A stretch of DNA of 64,000 nt from Sporosarcina aquimarina (lineage in GTDB: Bacteria; Bacillota; Bacilli; Bacillales_A; Planococcaceae), in NCBI RefSeq assembly GCF_019748715.1, contig NZ_JACLBZ010000017.1, positions 30,981 through 94,980 on the forward strand, given 5' to 3'. This document shows positions 19,092 to 29,236 of the stretch, in pieces. Numbering within the stretch: the first letter of the stretch is position 1; each line of letters starts with the position of its first letter. Made by a program: the position numbers and the translations under genes. The notes under the pieces were generated by a model, which saw only the letters and a list, made by a program, of their open reading frames with translations, was not told the DNA's origin and did no database searches.

Positions 19092-19823
19092 ATGGATACA
19101 AAAGGATTCACTGACCAAGTCGACAATTATATACAAAACTTGCGAAGCGCTATTTATCAACCGATTGTCGAGCGAGATGCGGGACATGCACCAATCGATA
19201 GACAAAAGGCATTTTTGCTTTTACTGCCTATGTTGAATGGAGAGTCATGGACGGATGAAATGCATCAAGCGTCTTTAGCAATTGGCGCAATTCACACGGC
19301 GTTTGATATTCATGATCAAATCGATAGTACAGATGCTTCATCCAAGGAACAGCAGCTGATGGTGCTTGCTGGTGATCATTTCAGTGGCATTCATTATAAG
19401 CTATTGGCATCCATTCCAAACTTCCATCTCATCCGTTCTTTATCTGTTGCGATCGGCAGGATCAATGAATGCAAGACAACTTTGCTGCAAGAACCTCCAA
19501 ATTCCATTGAGGATCGGTTACAATTGATTGGTGAAGTGGAAAGTGCTTGCATAATAGAGTTTTATCATACGTTCGGTTTTACCCGATATATTTCTATTGT
19601 TGAAGTGCTGTTTCCTTTAATTTGGCTGATAGAAAGCGGTCAACAGGACTTGAATCGAATGAAATTTCCGCATTTAGCTCCGAATGCAAGAGATACGGAA
19701 AAATGGATTCAGCAATTGCAGGAAAACTTAGATGATAGATTACACAATAACTTTTATTTACATAAACCTTTAGTCGATCAAGTACTGAAGATGGCAAAGC
19801 AAGGGGCAAGCAAACTGATTTAG
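19092..19823 (+). CDS. hepS: Heptaprenyl diphosphate synthase component I
   Basis: A 243-residue small, non-catalytic subunit of heptaprenyl diphosphate synthase, which makes the C35 side chain of menaquinone-7. It is recognised from AFLLLLPMLNGESW, AIGAIHTAFDIHDQID and the LAGDHFSGIHYKLLA motif, and by its position before menG and hepT (the gerC locus of B. subtilis). It lacks the aspartate-rich motifs, as expected for component I. The ATG at 19092 follows a GGAG-like site. menG starts 16 bp after its stop. Confidence 0.93.
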   Translation: MDTKGFTDQVDNYIQNLRSAIYQPIVERDAGHAPIDRQKAFLLLLPMLNGESWTDEMHQASLAIGAIHTAFDIHDQIDSTDASSKEQQLMVLAGDHFSGIHYKLLASIPNFHLIRSLSVAIGRINECKTTLLQEPPNSIEDRLQLIGEVESACIIEFYHTFGFTRYISIVEVLFPLIWLIESGQQDLNRMKFPHLAPNARDTEKWIQQLQENLDDRLHNNFYLHKPLVDQVLKMAKQGASKLI

Positions 19824-19839
19824 AAAGTAGGGGCAAATC

Positions 19840-20535
19840 GTGGCGGTCTCAAAAGAAGAAAAAGTTCATAACGTCTTTGAAAAGATTTCAACAGACTATG
19901 ATAAAATGAATTCCGTAATCAGTTTCAATCAGCATATAAAATGGCGGAACGATATTATGGTTCGGATGAATGTGCAGCCGGGCTCAAAGGCATTGGACGT
20001 CTGTTGTGGCACAGCGGATTGGACGGTAGCGTTAGCTAAAGCGGCAGGTCCTGCTGGCGAAGTGACAGGACTTGATTTCAGCGCAAATATGCTGGAATCA
20101 GGCAGAGAAAAAGTGGCTCCCTATCCGAATATTGAGTTAGTTCAGGGGAATGCCATGTCACTACCTTTTCCAGATAATTCATTTGATTACGTAACGATCG
20201 GATTCGGCTTGCGGAATGTGCCGGATTATCTAACTGTTCTGAAAGAAATGCATCGCGTACTAAAACCAGGTGGAATGGCTGTGTGCCTGGAAACCTCTCA
20301 GACTAAAATACCTGTTTATCGTCAGGCGTTTCGATTTTATTTTAAATACATCATGCCGTTATTCGGGAAGCTCTTCGCAAAAAGTTATAAAGAATATTCC
20401 TGGCTGCAAGAATCGGCGAATGATTTTCCGGGGATGAAAGAGCTGGCACAGCTTTTTGTCGAAGCGGGCTATCAAGAAGTTTCGTATAAGTCTTACAGTG
20501 GCGGGGCTGCGGCGGGACATATCGCATACAAATAA
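19840..20535 (+). CDS. menG: Demethylmenaquinone methyltransferase
   Basis: A 231-residue SAM-dependent methyltransferase of the UbiE/MenG family that performs the last step of menaquinone synthesis. The SAM-binding motif I ([16 protein letters not shown]) begins near residue 48, followed by [11 protein letters not shown], the GFGLRNV motif and KPGGM. The start is GTG at 19840, with AGGGGC-like sequence upstream. The stop TAA overlaps the next ATG (TAATG), in the hepS-menG-hepT operon. Confidence 0.96.
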   Translation: MAVSKEEKVHNVFEKISTDYDKMNSVISFNQHIKWRNDIMVRMNVQPGSKALDVCCGTADWTVALAKAAGPAGEVTGLDFSANMLESGREKVAPYPNIELVQGNAMSLPFPDNSFDYVTIGFGLRNVPDYLTVLKEMHRVLKPGGMAVCLETSQTKIPVYRQAFRFYFKYIMPLFGKLFAKSYKEYSWLQESANDFPGMKELAQLFVEAGYQEVSYKSYSGGAAAGHIAYK

Positions 20536-20555
20536 TGAGTAAATGGGAGAAGGTA

Positions 20556-21536
20556 ATGGGTTTGGAAAAAATTAAGTTGATGTCACTTTACACGGATTTC
20601 CGGAAAGATGTGGCCTATATTGAAAAAGAGCTTGAACGTTCCGTGCAATCTTCTTCTCCCATTGTTCGTCAAGCTTCTTTACATTTATTAAAAGCTGGCG
20701 GGAAAAGAATTCGTCCCATTTTCGTTATTTTGGCCGCACAATTCGGCAACTACTCCCTCGAAAAAGCAGCAAAGGTAGCTGTGTCGCTTGAATTAATTCA
20801 TATGGCATCTCTTGTACATGATGATGTCATAGATGATTCCGACATGCGACGCGGTTTAGAGACGGTTAAGGCGAAGTGGAATAACCGTGTAGCCATGTAT
20901 GCCGGTGATTTCATCTTTTCACGTGCGCTGACTTCTATTGGCAGCATTGAAAAAGAAGCGGTACACCGAATTTTGGCGGAGACGATGTTGGAAATATGCA
21001 AAGGTGAAATCATTCAAATTGATTTTCAGAGACAAACCGACCAAGGCATGCGGGATTATCTGCAACGTATTAAGCGGAAAACGGCACTATTGCTAGCTTC
21101 CAGCTGTGAACTGGGTGCATTGAGTGCGGATGCGGATGCGGAAACTGTACGGAAACTCAGAAGATATGGCTATTTCACAGGAATGGCTTTTCAGATAGTG
21201 GACGATATCCTCGACATCACGTCAACAGACGCGGAGCTTGGTAAGCCAGCGGGCAGTGACTTATTGAATGGTCATATTACGTTACCTATTTTATACATAA
21301 AAGACGATGCTGAATTCAGACCGTATATGGAACGTGCATTCGCTGGAAATATGCTGGAGTCCGATCGGCAAAATATGCTACTCTACATCCGGCAGAGCGA
21401 CGCAATAGACAAAGCACAGCATGTCAGCGATCTTTATTTAGAAAAGGCGCTAAAAGAACTTGATGGTCTCCCGAATGGCAAGTCGAAAAAAGCATTAATC
21501 CAAATTGCAGACTTCATCGGGCAACGAAAATATTGA
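20556..21536 (+). CDS. hepT: Heptaprenyl diphosphate synthase component II
   Basis: A 326-residue trans-prenyltransferase subunit that elongates farnesyl diphosphate with isopentenyl diphosphate. Family motifs are GGKRIRP, the first aspartate-rich motif DDVIDDSDMRRG and the second VDDILD, followed by GKPAGSDL. The start is uncertain: an ATG at 20535 touches the menG stop but has no ribosome binding site, whereas GGGAGAAGG precedes both the ATG at 20556 and a TTG at 20562. The 20556 ATG is used here. It works as a heterodimer with HepS. Confidence 0.95.
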   Translation: MGLEKIKLMSLYTDFRKDVAYIEKELERSVQSSSPIVRQASLHLLKAGGKRIRPIFVILAAQFGNYSLEKAAKVAVSLELIHMASLVHDDVIDDSDMRRGLETVKAKWNNRVAMYAGDFIFSRALTSIGSIEKEAVHRILAETMLEICKGEIIQIDFQRQTDQGMRDYLQRIKRKTALLLASSCELGALSADADAETVRKLRRYGYFTGMAFQIVDDILDITSTDAELGKPAGSDLLNGHITLPILYIKDDAEFRPYMERAFAGNMLESDRQNMLLYIRQSDAIDKAQHVSDLYLEKALKELDGLPNGKSKKALIQIADFIGQRKY

Positions 21537-21628
21537 CGAATCTTGTTTATAGTTGAAAGAAAAAGACGTCAGTGGTACGATTTAAAAGGGTTATTCCCCG
21601 ATAGACAGATGAAGGAGTGTTTTGACAG

Positions 21629-22075
21629 ATGGAAAGAACATTTTTAATGGTAAAACCAGACGGCGTACAACGTAACCTGATCGGTGAAATTGTCAGCCGC
21701 TTTGAAGACAAAGGGTATCAAATGGTAGGCGGGAAATTAATGAACATTTCCGAAGAGCTTGCACAACAACATTATGGTGAACATAAAGAACGCCCATTCT
21801 TTGGTGAACTTGTAGACTTTATCACTTCTGGACCAGTATTCGCAATGGTTTGGGAAGGTGAGAATGTCATCTCAACTGCACGTTTGATGATGGGTGCTAC
21901 GAATCCAAAAGAATCTGCTCCTGGAACTATCCGTGGAGACTTCGCTGTAACGGTAAGCAAAAATATTATTCATGGTTCAGATTCACCTGAGTCAGCAAGC
22001 CGCGAAATCAACTTGTTCTTCAAAGAAGAAGAGCTTGTGACTTATGACAAATCAGTGAACAGCTGGATTAACTAA
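21629..22075 (+). CDS. ndk: Nucleoside diphosphate kinase
   Basis: A 148-residue enzyme that transfers the gamma phosphate of ATP to nucleoside diphosphates through a phosphohistidine, H115 in NIIHGSDS. The N-terminal [24 protein letters not shown] and [10 protein letters not shown] motifs are all intact. GAAGGAG lies about 11 nt upstream of the ATG. The gene is placed between hepT and cheR, as in B. subtilis, and ends in a strong terminator. Confidence 0.97.
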   Translation: MERTFLMVKPDGVQRNLIGEIVSRFEDKGYQMVGGKLMNISEELAQQHYGEHKERPFFGELVDFITSGPVFAMVWEGENVISTARLMMGATNPKESAPGTIRGDFAVTVSKNIIHGSDSPESASREINLFFKEEELVTYDKSVNSWIN

Positions 22076-22080
22076 TCGCC

Positions 22081-22117
22081 AAAAACAGCCGAGCGAATTT
22101 CGCGTGGCTGTTTTTCT
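22081..22117 (+). terminator. Intrinsic terminator after ndk
   Basis: A 10-bp stem AAAAACAGCC/GGCTGTTTTT (22081-22090, 22106-22115) encloses a second GCGAA/TTCGC stem. Confidence 0.85.
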
Positions 22118-22142
22118 TATACATACGGCATGCTTTTTCCGT

Positions 22143-22148
22143 TATAAT
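22143..22148 (+). promoter_or_regulatory. -10 box upstream of cheR
   Basis: A perfect TATAAT stands 42 bp upstream of cheR, just after the ndk terminator. The -35 position (TACATA) is weak. Confidence 0.4.
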
Positions 22149-22189
22149 AGGAACATACATAGAAAGATAGGGCAGTAGGAGGGCTTTGC

Positions 22190-22960
22190 ATGTCTGATTA
22201 TTCGATATTAATTCAAGGGATTAAAAGGAAGACCGGCATTGATTTATCGTTATATAAAGAAGCCCAGATGAAACGTCGATTGACTTCCTTATATGAGAAG
22301 AAGGGCTTCCGGGACTTCAGAGAATATTTTGAAGCGATTCAATCTGACAAAGAGATGTTGGATGAATTCTTGGACCGCATGACGATTAATGTTTCTGAAT
22401 TTTACCGCAATGCAATCCGGTGGAATGTGCTGGAGAACAAGATACTACCGCAATTATTGGAGAAGAATAAGAGATTGAAAGTGTGGAGTGCTGCTTGTTC
22501 CACTGGCGAGGAGCCGTATTCATTGGCAATGGTGATGGCAACGCACATTCCATTGCGAGATATTTCAATTTTGGCTACTGATTTGGACGCTGGCGTCATT
22601 AACCGTGCCAAAGTAGGGTTATATGGCGAACGTTCGTTAAAAGAAGTGCCAAAATCAATCGTCAGTAAATACTTCGTCAAAGAAGGGCAATCGTATCAAG
22701 TGGTAGAGGAGATCAAGAAAACCGTAACATTCAAACAGCATAATTTGCTGGAAGATCGTTACGATTCGAATTATGATCTCATCGTTTGCCGTAATGTCAT
22801 GATTTATTTCACAGAAGAAGCAAAAGACCAGATTTATACGAATTTTTCTAAGGCATTAAAGCCAGGGGGCGTTTTATTTGTCGGCAGTACAGAGCAGATA
22901 TTCAACCCTGAAAAATACAACTTTGAATCAGTGGATACATTCTTTTATAGAAAAAAATAA
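22190..22960 (+). CDS. cheR: Chemotaxis protein methyltransferase CheR
   Basis: A 256-residue SAM-dependent enzyme that methylates glutamates on chemoreceptors. An N-terminal helical domain carries TINVSEFYR (65-73). The SAM-binding motif [17 protein letters not shown] begins near residue 98, [14 protein letters not shown] follows, then the [12 protein letters not shown] and [10 protein letters not shown] motifs. AGGAGGG precedes the ATG. Together with the PilZ protein it implies a motile organism; the other chemotaxis genes are outside the window. Confidence 0.95.
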   Translation: MSDYSILIQGIKRKTGIDLSLYKEAQMKRRLTSLYEKKGFRDFREYFEAIQSDKEMLDEFLDRMTINVSEFYRNAIRWNVLENKILPQLLEKNKRLKVWSAACSTGEEPYSLAMVMATHIPLRDISILATDLDAGVINRAKVGLYGERSLKEVPKSIVSKYFVKEGQSYQVVEEIKKTVTFKQHNLLEDRYDSNYDLIVCRNVMIYFTEEAKDQIYTNFSKALKPGGVLFVGSTEQIFNPEKYNFESVDTFFYRKK

Positions 22961-22986
22961 TACGAACATTCAAGGGGGAACTGAAC

Positions 22987-24168
22987 ATGCGTTTTATTAC
23001 AGCTGGAGAATCACATGGTCCACAATTGACAGCTATCATTGAGGGCTTACCTGCACAAATGGAATTGACGGCAGACATGATCAACAAGGAATTAAAGAGA
23101 AGACAAGGCGGTCATGGAAGAGGTCGAAGAATGCAGATTGAGAAAGACCGTGTAGAAATTTCTTCAGGTGTACGGCACGGTAAGACAATCGGTTCTCCTG
23201 TCACACTAACAGTCGTAAACGATGACTGGAAGCACTGGACGGGGATTATGGGTATCGAACCTTTGGCAGAAGATATGAATCCTGAGGACGTCAAACGTCA
23301 AATTACGAGACCGCGCCCAGGCCATGCAGATCTAGTCGGCGGCATGAAATATGGACATCGCGATTTACGGAATGTGTTGGAACGTTCTTCTGCACGTGAA
23401 ACGACAATGCGGGTTGCAATCGGCGCGGTTGCCAAGCAATTCTTGCGTCAGCTAGGCATAGAAACAGTTGCTCATGTGACAGAAATCGGAGGAATCGAGA
23501 CGGATCCTTCTACATATGCAAACCTTACGATTGAAGACTTGCGTCAGACTGTCGAGGAAGACCCAGTGTATTGTGCAGACAAAGAAGCTTCGGCCAAAAT
23601 GACAGAGGCAATTGATGATATTAAAAAGCGGGGCGACACGCTTGGTGGAGTCGTCGAAGTGATTATTGAAGGGTGTCCTCCTGGGATTGGCAGCTATGTA
23701 CAATTTGATCGGAAAATGGACGGCAAATTGGCTGGCGCGATGATGAGCATCAATGCGTTCAAAGGTGTTGAAATTGGATTAGGCTTTGAGATGGCAAGGA
23801 TGCCGGGCAGTGAAGTGCACGACGAAATTAGTTGGGATTCAGAGCGGGGGTACTACCGTAAGTCCAATCGCTTAGGCGGACTGGAAGGCGGTATGACGAC
23901 TGGAATGCCTATCGTTGTACGAGGTGTAATGAAGCCGATTCCAACATTGTACAAGCCGCTTGAGAGTGTTGATATAGATACGAAGGAGCCGTTTACAGCA
24001 ACAATCGAGCGATCGGACCCTTGTGCAGTGCCTGCAGCGTCTGTCGTGGCAGAGCATGTCATTGCGACAGAAATGGCTAAAGCGATCATGAATGAGTTCC
24101 GTTCTGATACGATGGACGGTCTGCAAAAGGACATTGAACAATATAGACAGTATGTAAAGGAGTTTTAA
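22987..24168 (+). CDS. aroF: Chorismate synthase
   Basis: A 393-residue FMN-dependent enzyme converting 5-enolpyruvylshikimate 3-phosphate to chorismate (called aroC in E. coli, aroF in Bacillus). Signatures include [17 protein letters not shown] at the N-terminus, the [11 protein letters not shown] segment, [31 protein letters not shown] and a C-terminal [24 protein letters not shown] lies upstream of the ATG. It is the first gene of the aromatic operon aroF-aroB-aroH-hisC-tyrA-aroA; aroB starts one base after its stop. Confidence 0.97.
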   Translation: MRFITAGESHGPQLTAIIEGLPAQMELTADMINKELKRRQGGHGRGRRMQIEKDRVEISSGVRHGKTIGSPVTLTVVNDDWKHWTGIMGIEPLAEDMNPEDVKRQITRPRPGHADLVGGMKYGHRDLRNVLERSSARETTMRVAIGAVAKQFLRQLGIETVAHVTEIGGIETDPSTYANLTIEDLRQTVEEDPVYCADKEASAKMTEAIDDIKKRGDTLGGVVEVIIEGCPPGIGSYVQFDRKMDGKLAGAMMSINAFKGVEIGLGFEMARMPGSEVHDEISWDSERGYYRKSNRLGGLEGGMTTGMPIVVRGVMKPIPTLYKPLESVDIDTKEPFTATIERSDPCAVPAASVVAEHVIATEMAKAIMNEFRSDTMDGLQKDIEQYRQYVKEF

Positions 24169-24169
24169 G

Positions 24170-25276
24170 ATGGAAAAGTTAACGGTTTCCGTCAAAGAGC
24201 ATCAGTACAATGTTTATGTGGGTTCAAAAACGTATGAATTATTTGCTTCAGAATACGCGGACCTGATTAACAGCACGGATAAAATCGGCATTATTGCAGA
24301 TTCACATGTAGCTGAACTGCATCTTCCGTTATTGAAAAATGCGCTTGCACGCACAGGACGCGAGATTTCGGTCAAAATCGTGCCGGGTGGCGAAAGCTGT
24401 AAAAGTTCCGACGTGTATGTTGATTGCCAGTCGTTTCTGCTGACGGAAGGATTCACACGTAATTCGCTTCTCATTGCTTTTGGCGGCGGCGCCTGCGGAG
24501 ATTTGACTGGTTTTGTTGCAGCAACTTTCATGCGAGGCATTCGCTTTATTCAATGTCCAACAACAGTGCTCGCTCATGACAGCGCGGTTGGAGGAAAAAC
24601 GGCGATTAATATGCCGGAAGGAAAGAATATGGTAGGAGCTTTTCATCAGCCGGCTGCAGTGTTGTTTGATACAGATGTCTTCAAGACGCTGCCGGCTTCT
24701 GAAATGCGTTCAGGGATGGCTGAATTGATTAAGCACGCGTTTATTTCCGATGCGGTCTGGACTGAGCAGCTTCTCGTAGAAGAACAATTTTCCACGCCAT
24801 CGATCGAGTGGTTAGAAAGTGAATTAATGCAAGGGATACATGTGAAAGCGCAGATTGTCGGAGAAGATGAATTTGAGCATTCCACGCGTAAGTTTTTGAA
24901 CTTCGGCCATACGTTCGGCCATGCGGTGGAAGCGGCATCGGGATACGGCAAATTGAGCCATGGGGAATGTGTCATGATTGGGATGGGTTATGCGTTTCTT
25001 CTTAGTGAAAAACATGGGGATATTTCGGCTGATTTCACGAATCAATACTTACAATTTGCGAAGCAAAACGGCTATACATTTGAACCGGTATTTTCATATA
25101 GCTTCGATGAGTTGTTGTCGTATATGCAGAAAGATAAGAAGGCTTCATTCGGAAAGATGAATTTTGTCTTGTTAAAAGAAATCGGACAGCCATTTGTCAA
25201 GGAAATTACTACTGAGCAATGCAGGGAAGTGTTTGAAGAGTTTAAGCAGAAACTAGAGAGCGGGGGGATTGTGTGA
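24170..25276 (+). CDS. aroB: 3-dehydroquinate synthase
   Basis: A 368-residue NAD- and metal-dependent enzyme that cyclises DAHP to 3-dehydroquinate. NAD-binding GGGACGDLTGFVAATFMRG, the PTTVLAHDSAVGGKTAIN motif and metal ligands in FLNFGHTFGHAVE and KLSHGECVMIGM are visible. AAGGAG sits just before the ATG inside the end of aroF. The stop overlaps the aroH GTG start, indicating coupling. Confidence 0.97.
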   Translation: MEKLTVSVKEHQYNVYVGSKTYELFASEYADLINSTDKIGIIADSHVAELHLPLLKNALARTGREISVKIVPGGESCKSSDVYVDCQSFLLTEGFTRNSLLIAFGGGACGDLTGFVAATFMRGIRFIQCPTTVLAHDSAVGGKTAINMPEGKNMVGAFHQPAAVLFDTDVFKTLPASEMRSGMAELIKHAFISDAVWTEQLLVEEQFSTPSIEWLESELMQGIHVKAQIVGEDEFEHSTRKFLNFGHTFGHAVEAASGYGKLSHGECVMIGMGYAFLLSEKHGDISADFTNQYLQFAKQNGYTFEPVFSYSFDELLSYMQKDKKASFGKMNFVLLKEIGQPFVKEITTEQCREVFEEFKQKLESGGIV

Positions 25277-25638
25277 GTGTCAGAGGTATTCGAGGCGCGA
25301 CGACTGTAGAAAAAGACGAAGCACAGGAAATATTGAAGGCAACTGAAGAACTTGTGTTGGAAATGGCGAAGGTGAACCGGTTTGATCCAGAAGATATCGC
25401 TTCGGTCATCGTGTCTACGACGGTGGATGTCAAAGCGGCATTTCCCGCTAAAGCCATTCGTTCGATAGAAGGTTGGACGTATGTTCCTGTCATGTGTACA
25501 CATGAAATCGATGTTCCAGGTTCCATGCGTAAATGCATCCGGGTCATGATGAACGTCAATATCGAAACGAAGCAAAGTGATATCCAACACATCTACCAAA
25601 ATCATGCAGTTCAATTACGACCGGACCTACAAAAATAA
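25273..25638 (+). CDS. aroH: Chorismate mutase, AroH class
   Basis: A 121-residue monofunctional chorismate mutase of the Bacillus AroH fold, which rearranges chorismate to prephenate. It starts VRGIRGATTVEKDEAQEILKAT and has the active-site segments DIASVIVSTTVDVKAAFPAKAIR and PVMCTHEIDVPGSMRKCIRVMMNVN; arginines and glutamate at the expected places are present. The start is GTG at 25273. In B. subtilis the next genes are trpEDCFBA; here hisC follows after only 25 bp. Confidence 0.96.
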   Translation: MSVRGIRGATTVEKDEAQEILKATEELVLEMAKVNRFDPEDIASVIVSTTVDVKAAFPAKAIRSIEGWTYVPVMCTHEIDVPGSMRKCIRVMMNVNIETKQSDIQHIYQNHAVQLRPDLQK

Positions 25639-25663
25639 CTCATTTCTAAAAGGGGGCCCCAAA

Positions 25664-26755
25664 ATGAATTGGAAGCCGATTTTATCAACTATGAAACCAT
25701 ATACTCCAGGCCGTTCAATTGCTGAAGTAAAACGTACATACGGACTGCAGGAAGTAAACAAGCTCGCATCAAATGAAAATCCGTATGGTTCTTCTCCCGC
25801 AGTCGCAGAGTATCTACGCTCTAAAGCGGATCAATTTGAAATGTATCCAGATGCGTTCACTGCTGGCTTGCGCACGAAGCTGGCAGAATTTCATCAGGTC
25901 GATCCGATGGAAATTTTATTCGGTAACGGTTCCGATGAAATGGTAACGATGATCTCAAGAGCGCTTTTGCAGCCAGGTACAAACACCGTAATGGCTTCCG
26001 TTACATTTCCTCAATATGCACATAATGCGAAAATTGAAGGTGCTGAAATCCGTCAAGTGCCTATGCTCGATAATGGGGATCATGATTTAGAAGGGTTTTT
26101 GAAGGCAGCGGATGATCATACAGCCATTATTTGGGTATGTAATCCGAATAACCCAACAGGTAACTTGCTATCGAGCAAAAAGATCAAAGATTTCTTAGAT
26201 CAGGCACCTAAAACGGCTCTTGTGGTTCTTGATGAAGCGTACTTTGAATATGTCACGGATCCTGGACAGGAAGATGCGATGAATTGGATCCATGATTACG
26301 ACAATTTAATTGTGTTGCGGACGTTCTCCAAGGCGTACGGGCTGGCTAGTTTCCGTCTTGGCTATGGCGTTACGAACAAAGCCAATATGGCAGAATTAAA
26401 TAAAGTACGCAATCCATTCAATAATAACTCTCTGGCTCTTGCAGCGGCAGAAGTGGCGCTTGGAGACCAGCAGTTTCTTCAAGACTGTGTGAAGAAAAAT
26501 CACATAGAACGTAAACGGTATGTCGACTATGCAGAGAAAAATTCTATAGCCATCTATCCTTCCGAAACAAACTTTGTATTGATAGAAGTACCGATGGATT
26601 CCGATGAAGCTTGTGAAAAACTGTTACAGCATGGGTTTATCGTACGCAGCGGGAAATTGCTCGGTACTCCGGGGTATGTCCGTGTGACGGTAGGGACTGA
26701 ACAGCAAAATACCGATTTCTTCAAAGCATTTGATCAATTATTAATTACTGAATAA
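25664..26755 (+). CDS. hisC: Histidinol-phosphate / aromatic aminotransferase
   Basis: A 363-residue PLP-dependent class II aminotransferase. The N-terminal PYTPGRSIAEVKRTYGLQEVNKLASNENP region and the lysine motif TFSKAYGLASFRLGYG that binds PLP are clear. In Bacillus this enzyme serves both histidine and tyrosine/phenylalanine synthesis, which fits its location between aroH and tyrA. The ATG at 25664 is chosen because AAAGGGGG precedes it; a longer in-frame opening would overlap aroH by 62 bp and lacks such a site. Confidence 0.95.
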   Translation: MNWKPILSTMKPYTPGRSIAEVKRTYGLQEVNKLASNENPYGSSPAVAEYLRSKADQFEMYPDAFTAGLRTKLAEFHQVDPMEILFGNGSDEMVTMISRALLQPGTNTVMASVTFPQYAHNAKIEGAEIRQVPMLDNGDHDLEGFLKAADDHTAIIWVCNPNNPTGNLLSSKKIKDFLDQAPKTALVVLDEAYFEYVTDPGQEDAMNWIHDYDNLIVLRTFSKAYGLASFRLGYGVTNKANMAELNKVRNPFNNNSLALAAAEVALGDQQFLQDCVKKNHIERKRYVDYAEKNSIAIYPSETNFVLIEVPMDSDEACEKLLQHGFIVRSGKLLGTPGYVRVTVGTEQQNTDFFKAFDQLLITE

Positions 26756-26761
26756 GGATAG

Positions 26762-27880
26762 ATGACGATGAAAACGACTGTAAGTATTATAGGACTGGGA
26801 TTGATCGGAGGATCACTCGGTCTCGCATTGAAACGAAATCCAGATGTTCACCTAGTTGGTTTCGACCGCTCGTATGCGACTGCTGACGAAGCGTTCCGAC
26901 GAGGCATCATTGACACAATTGCACCTTCAGCAAAATCAGCCTGCGAGCAGGCTGACTTTGTCATTTTCGCAACGCCTGTCAATACGACAGTGGCGATTTT
27001 CGAAGAGGCACTGGAGTGGACATTCAAAGAACATGCGATTGTCACAGATACCGGCAGCACGAAGAAACCAATCATGGATGCAGCTGTCGCCCTACAAGAA
27101 AAAGGCATTACTTTCATTGGCGGCCATCCAATGGCGGGTTCCCATAAAAGTGGTGTTTCCGCAGCAATGGAACATCTTTTTGAGAATGCCTATTATATTT
27201 TGACTCCAAGTAAAACAACGACTGAACATCAAATTACGCTTCTTGAAACGTTGCTTGAAACAACGAAAGCGAAACTCATCGTGCTGCAGGCTGAAGAGCA
27301 TGATCGGATGACGGCCATTATCAGTCACTTTCCGCACCTTGTTGCCTCTTCATTGGTCGGCCGGTTGGCTGCACAAGAAGAGCAACAGCCTTTTGTCAAA
27401 AGGCTGGCGGCAGGCGGTTTCCGTGACTTAACTCGCATTGCATCTGCAGATCCTGTTATGTGGCGGGACATCACAATCCAAAATAGAGATGAACTGCTCA
27501 CCCAAGTGGATGGCTGGCTGGACCAAATGAATACTATTCGGTCGATGCTTGTAGAAAATAACCCGGATCAAATTTTCGATTTCTTTTCTCAGGCTAAAAC
27601 GTATCGGGATAAACTGCCTTCAACGTATGAGGGAGCGGTTCAAGGTGCATTGTATATGACATTTGATTTGCATATTGATATACCTGACCACCCAGGAATC
27701 ATTTCTGAAATTACAAAAATCCTGGCTGACGCGGATATCAGTTTGACGAATATCCGGATTGTGGAAACACGCACGGACGTCTATGGGATTTTGGTGATCA
27801 GCTTCCAATCGTCAGCTGAGCGCAAGCGAGCCCGGCAAGTGCTGGCGCAAGCAACGGATTATTCCATGCATGTTCTTTGA
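26762..27880 (+). CDS. tyrA: Prephenate dehydrogenase with C-terminal ACT domain
   Basis: A 372-residue NAD-dependent enzyme that oxidatively decarboxylates prephenate to 4-hydroxyphenylpyruvate for tyrosine. The Rossmann motif IIGLGLIGGSLGLALKR begins near residue 9, and GGHPMAGSHKSG carries the catalytic histidine region. The last 75 or so residues (LHIDIPDHPGIISEITKILADADISLTNI) form an ACT regulatory domain, probably sensing tyrosine. An ATG two codons downstream is also possible. The stop is 3 bp before the next open frame. Confidence 0.96.
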   Translation: MTMKTTVSIIGLGLIGGSLGLALKRNPDVHLVGFDRSYATADEAFRRGIIDTIAPSAKSACEQADFVIFATPVNTTVAIFEEALEWTFKEHAIVTDTGSTKKPIMDAAVALQEKGITFIGGHPMAGSHKSGVSAAMEHLFENAYYILTPSKTTTEHQITLLETLLETTKAKLIVLQAEEHDRMTAIISHFPHLVASSLVGRLAAQEEQQPFVKRLAAGGFRDLTRIASADPVMWRDITIQNRDELLTQVDGWLDQMNTIRSMLVENNPDQIFDFFSQAKTYRDKLPSTYEGAVQGALYMTFDLHIDIPDHPGIISEITKILADADISLTNIRIVETRTDVYGILVISFQSSAERKRARQVLAQATDYSMHVL

Positions 27881-27913
27881 TTTATGCATGTATTTTTAAA
27901 GGAGGAGAGCGGT

Positions 27914-29209
27914 ATGTCAGAACAAAAGACGGTTTCATTTGAACGACCTGTCCTCCGTGGAACATTGCAAGTGCCAGGAGATAAGTCGATTTCTCATCGT
28001 GCAGTCATGCTCGGTTCCATCGCTACAGGAAAGACGACAATCTCAGGTTTTTTGGATGGAGAAGATTGTCTGAGTACAATCGATATGTTTCGAAAACTCG
28101 GCGTATCGATTACCCGTGAAGGAACGGATGTTGTAGTGGATAGTCCTGGTATTTCCGCATGGCAAACTCCGACTGAAACATTGGATGCAGGTAATTCAGG
28201 AACGACTGCACGTCTTATGCTCGGTATTTTATCCGGATCTCCTGTTACTTCAACGATGTGCGGAGATCAGTATTTATCCAAACGTCCAATGAAACGCGTG
28301 ACTGGACCACTCGGGTTAATGGGAGCTAACATTACAAGTGATGAACACGATGACTACTTGCCGTTGACAGTACACGGCACAAAGCTTGCGGCAATTGACT
28401 ACCAAATGCCTGTTGCCAGTGCACAGGTGAAATCCGCTGTGTTGCTGGCAGGTCTTCAGGCAGAAGGTGAAACATCTGTCACTGAAATGGTTGTTTCACG
28501 AGATCATACAGAGCGTATGTTAAATCAGTTTGGTGCTGAGCTTACACAAGAAGGAAAGACAATTCGCATTCAGGGCGGGCAGCAATTATCCGGGACGGAT
28601 GTGGTCGTGCCTGGGGATATTTCATCCGCAGCTTTTTTCATGGTCGCGGCCGCTATGGTAGAAGATAGCGAAGTATCATTCGAAAAGGTTGGATTGAATC
28701 CGACGCGTACAGGTATACTTGATGTATTGAAGGCTATGGGCGTGCGTTTGGAGCAGTCACAGGAGCAAGGTTTTTCTGGCGAACGCTACGGTACCGTGAA
28801 AATTATGTATTCGAAGTTAAACGCTACGGAAATTGGCGGTGAGCTGATTCCGAGATTGATCGACGAACTTCCGGTATTGGCTTTATTGGCCACGCAAGCA
28901 AAAGGCAGAACAATTATTACGGATGCCGAAGAATTACGTGTCAAAGAAACCGATCGCATAGAAGCTGTCGCAACAGAACTGCGCAAACTTGGTGCGGACA
29001 TTGAAACAACTCCCGATGGTATGATTATCAACGGACCGACGCCGTTAACTGGTGCTACCCTTCAATCGTATGGCGATCATCGGTTGGGAATGATGGCGGC
29101 GATTGCCGGTTTGATCACTTCTGGTCCGGTTCATATTGAAAATCCTTCATGCATCGCAATATCTTATCCGCAATTCTTCGAGGATCTTTCAAATCTCGCG
29201 AATGGATGA
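27914..29209 (+). CDS. aroA: 3-phosphoshikimate 1-carboxyvinyltransferase (EPSP synthase)
   Basis: A 431-residue enzyme joining shikimate 3-phosphate and phosphoenolpyruvate (aroE in B. subtilis naming). Motifs are VPGDKSISHRAVMLGSIA, LDAGNSGTTARLM, YLSKRPMKR and the C-terminal DHRLGMMAAIAGL. In the LDAGNSGT loop the residue after GNSGTT is alanine; which EPSP synthase class it belongs to was not tested. The ATG at 27914 is preceded by AAAGGAGGAG, so the in-frame ATG 30 nt upstream is not used. It is the last aromatic gene before ypiA. Confidence 0.97.
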   Translation: MSEQKTVSFERPVLRGTLQVPGDKSISHRAVMLGSIATGKTTISGFLDGEDCLSTIDMFRKLGVSITREGTDVVVDSPGISAWQTPTETLDAGNSGTTARLMLGILSGSPVTSTMCGDQYLSKRPMKRVTGPLGLMGANITSDEHDDYLPLTVHGTKLAAIDYQMPVASAQVKSAVLLAGLQAEGETSVTEMVVSRDHTERMLNQFGAELTQEGKTIRIQGGQQLSGTDVVVPGDISSAAFFMVAAAMVEDSEVSFEKVGLNPTRTGILDVLKAMGVRLEQSQEQGFSGERYGTVKIMYSKLNATEIGGELIPRLIDELPVLALLATQAKGRTIITDAEELRVKETDRIEAVATELRKLGADIETTPDGMIINGPTPLTGATLQSYGDHRLGMMAAIAGLITSGPVHIENPSCIAISYPQFFEDLSNLANG

Positions 29210-29236
29210 AGTTCAACAGAAAGTTCAGGTGAAAAA

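Noticed and set aside
25639..25663. A trp leader or T-box between aroH and hisC
   Set aside because: The gap is 25 bp and holds only the hisC ribosome binding site.
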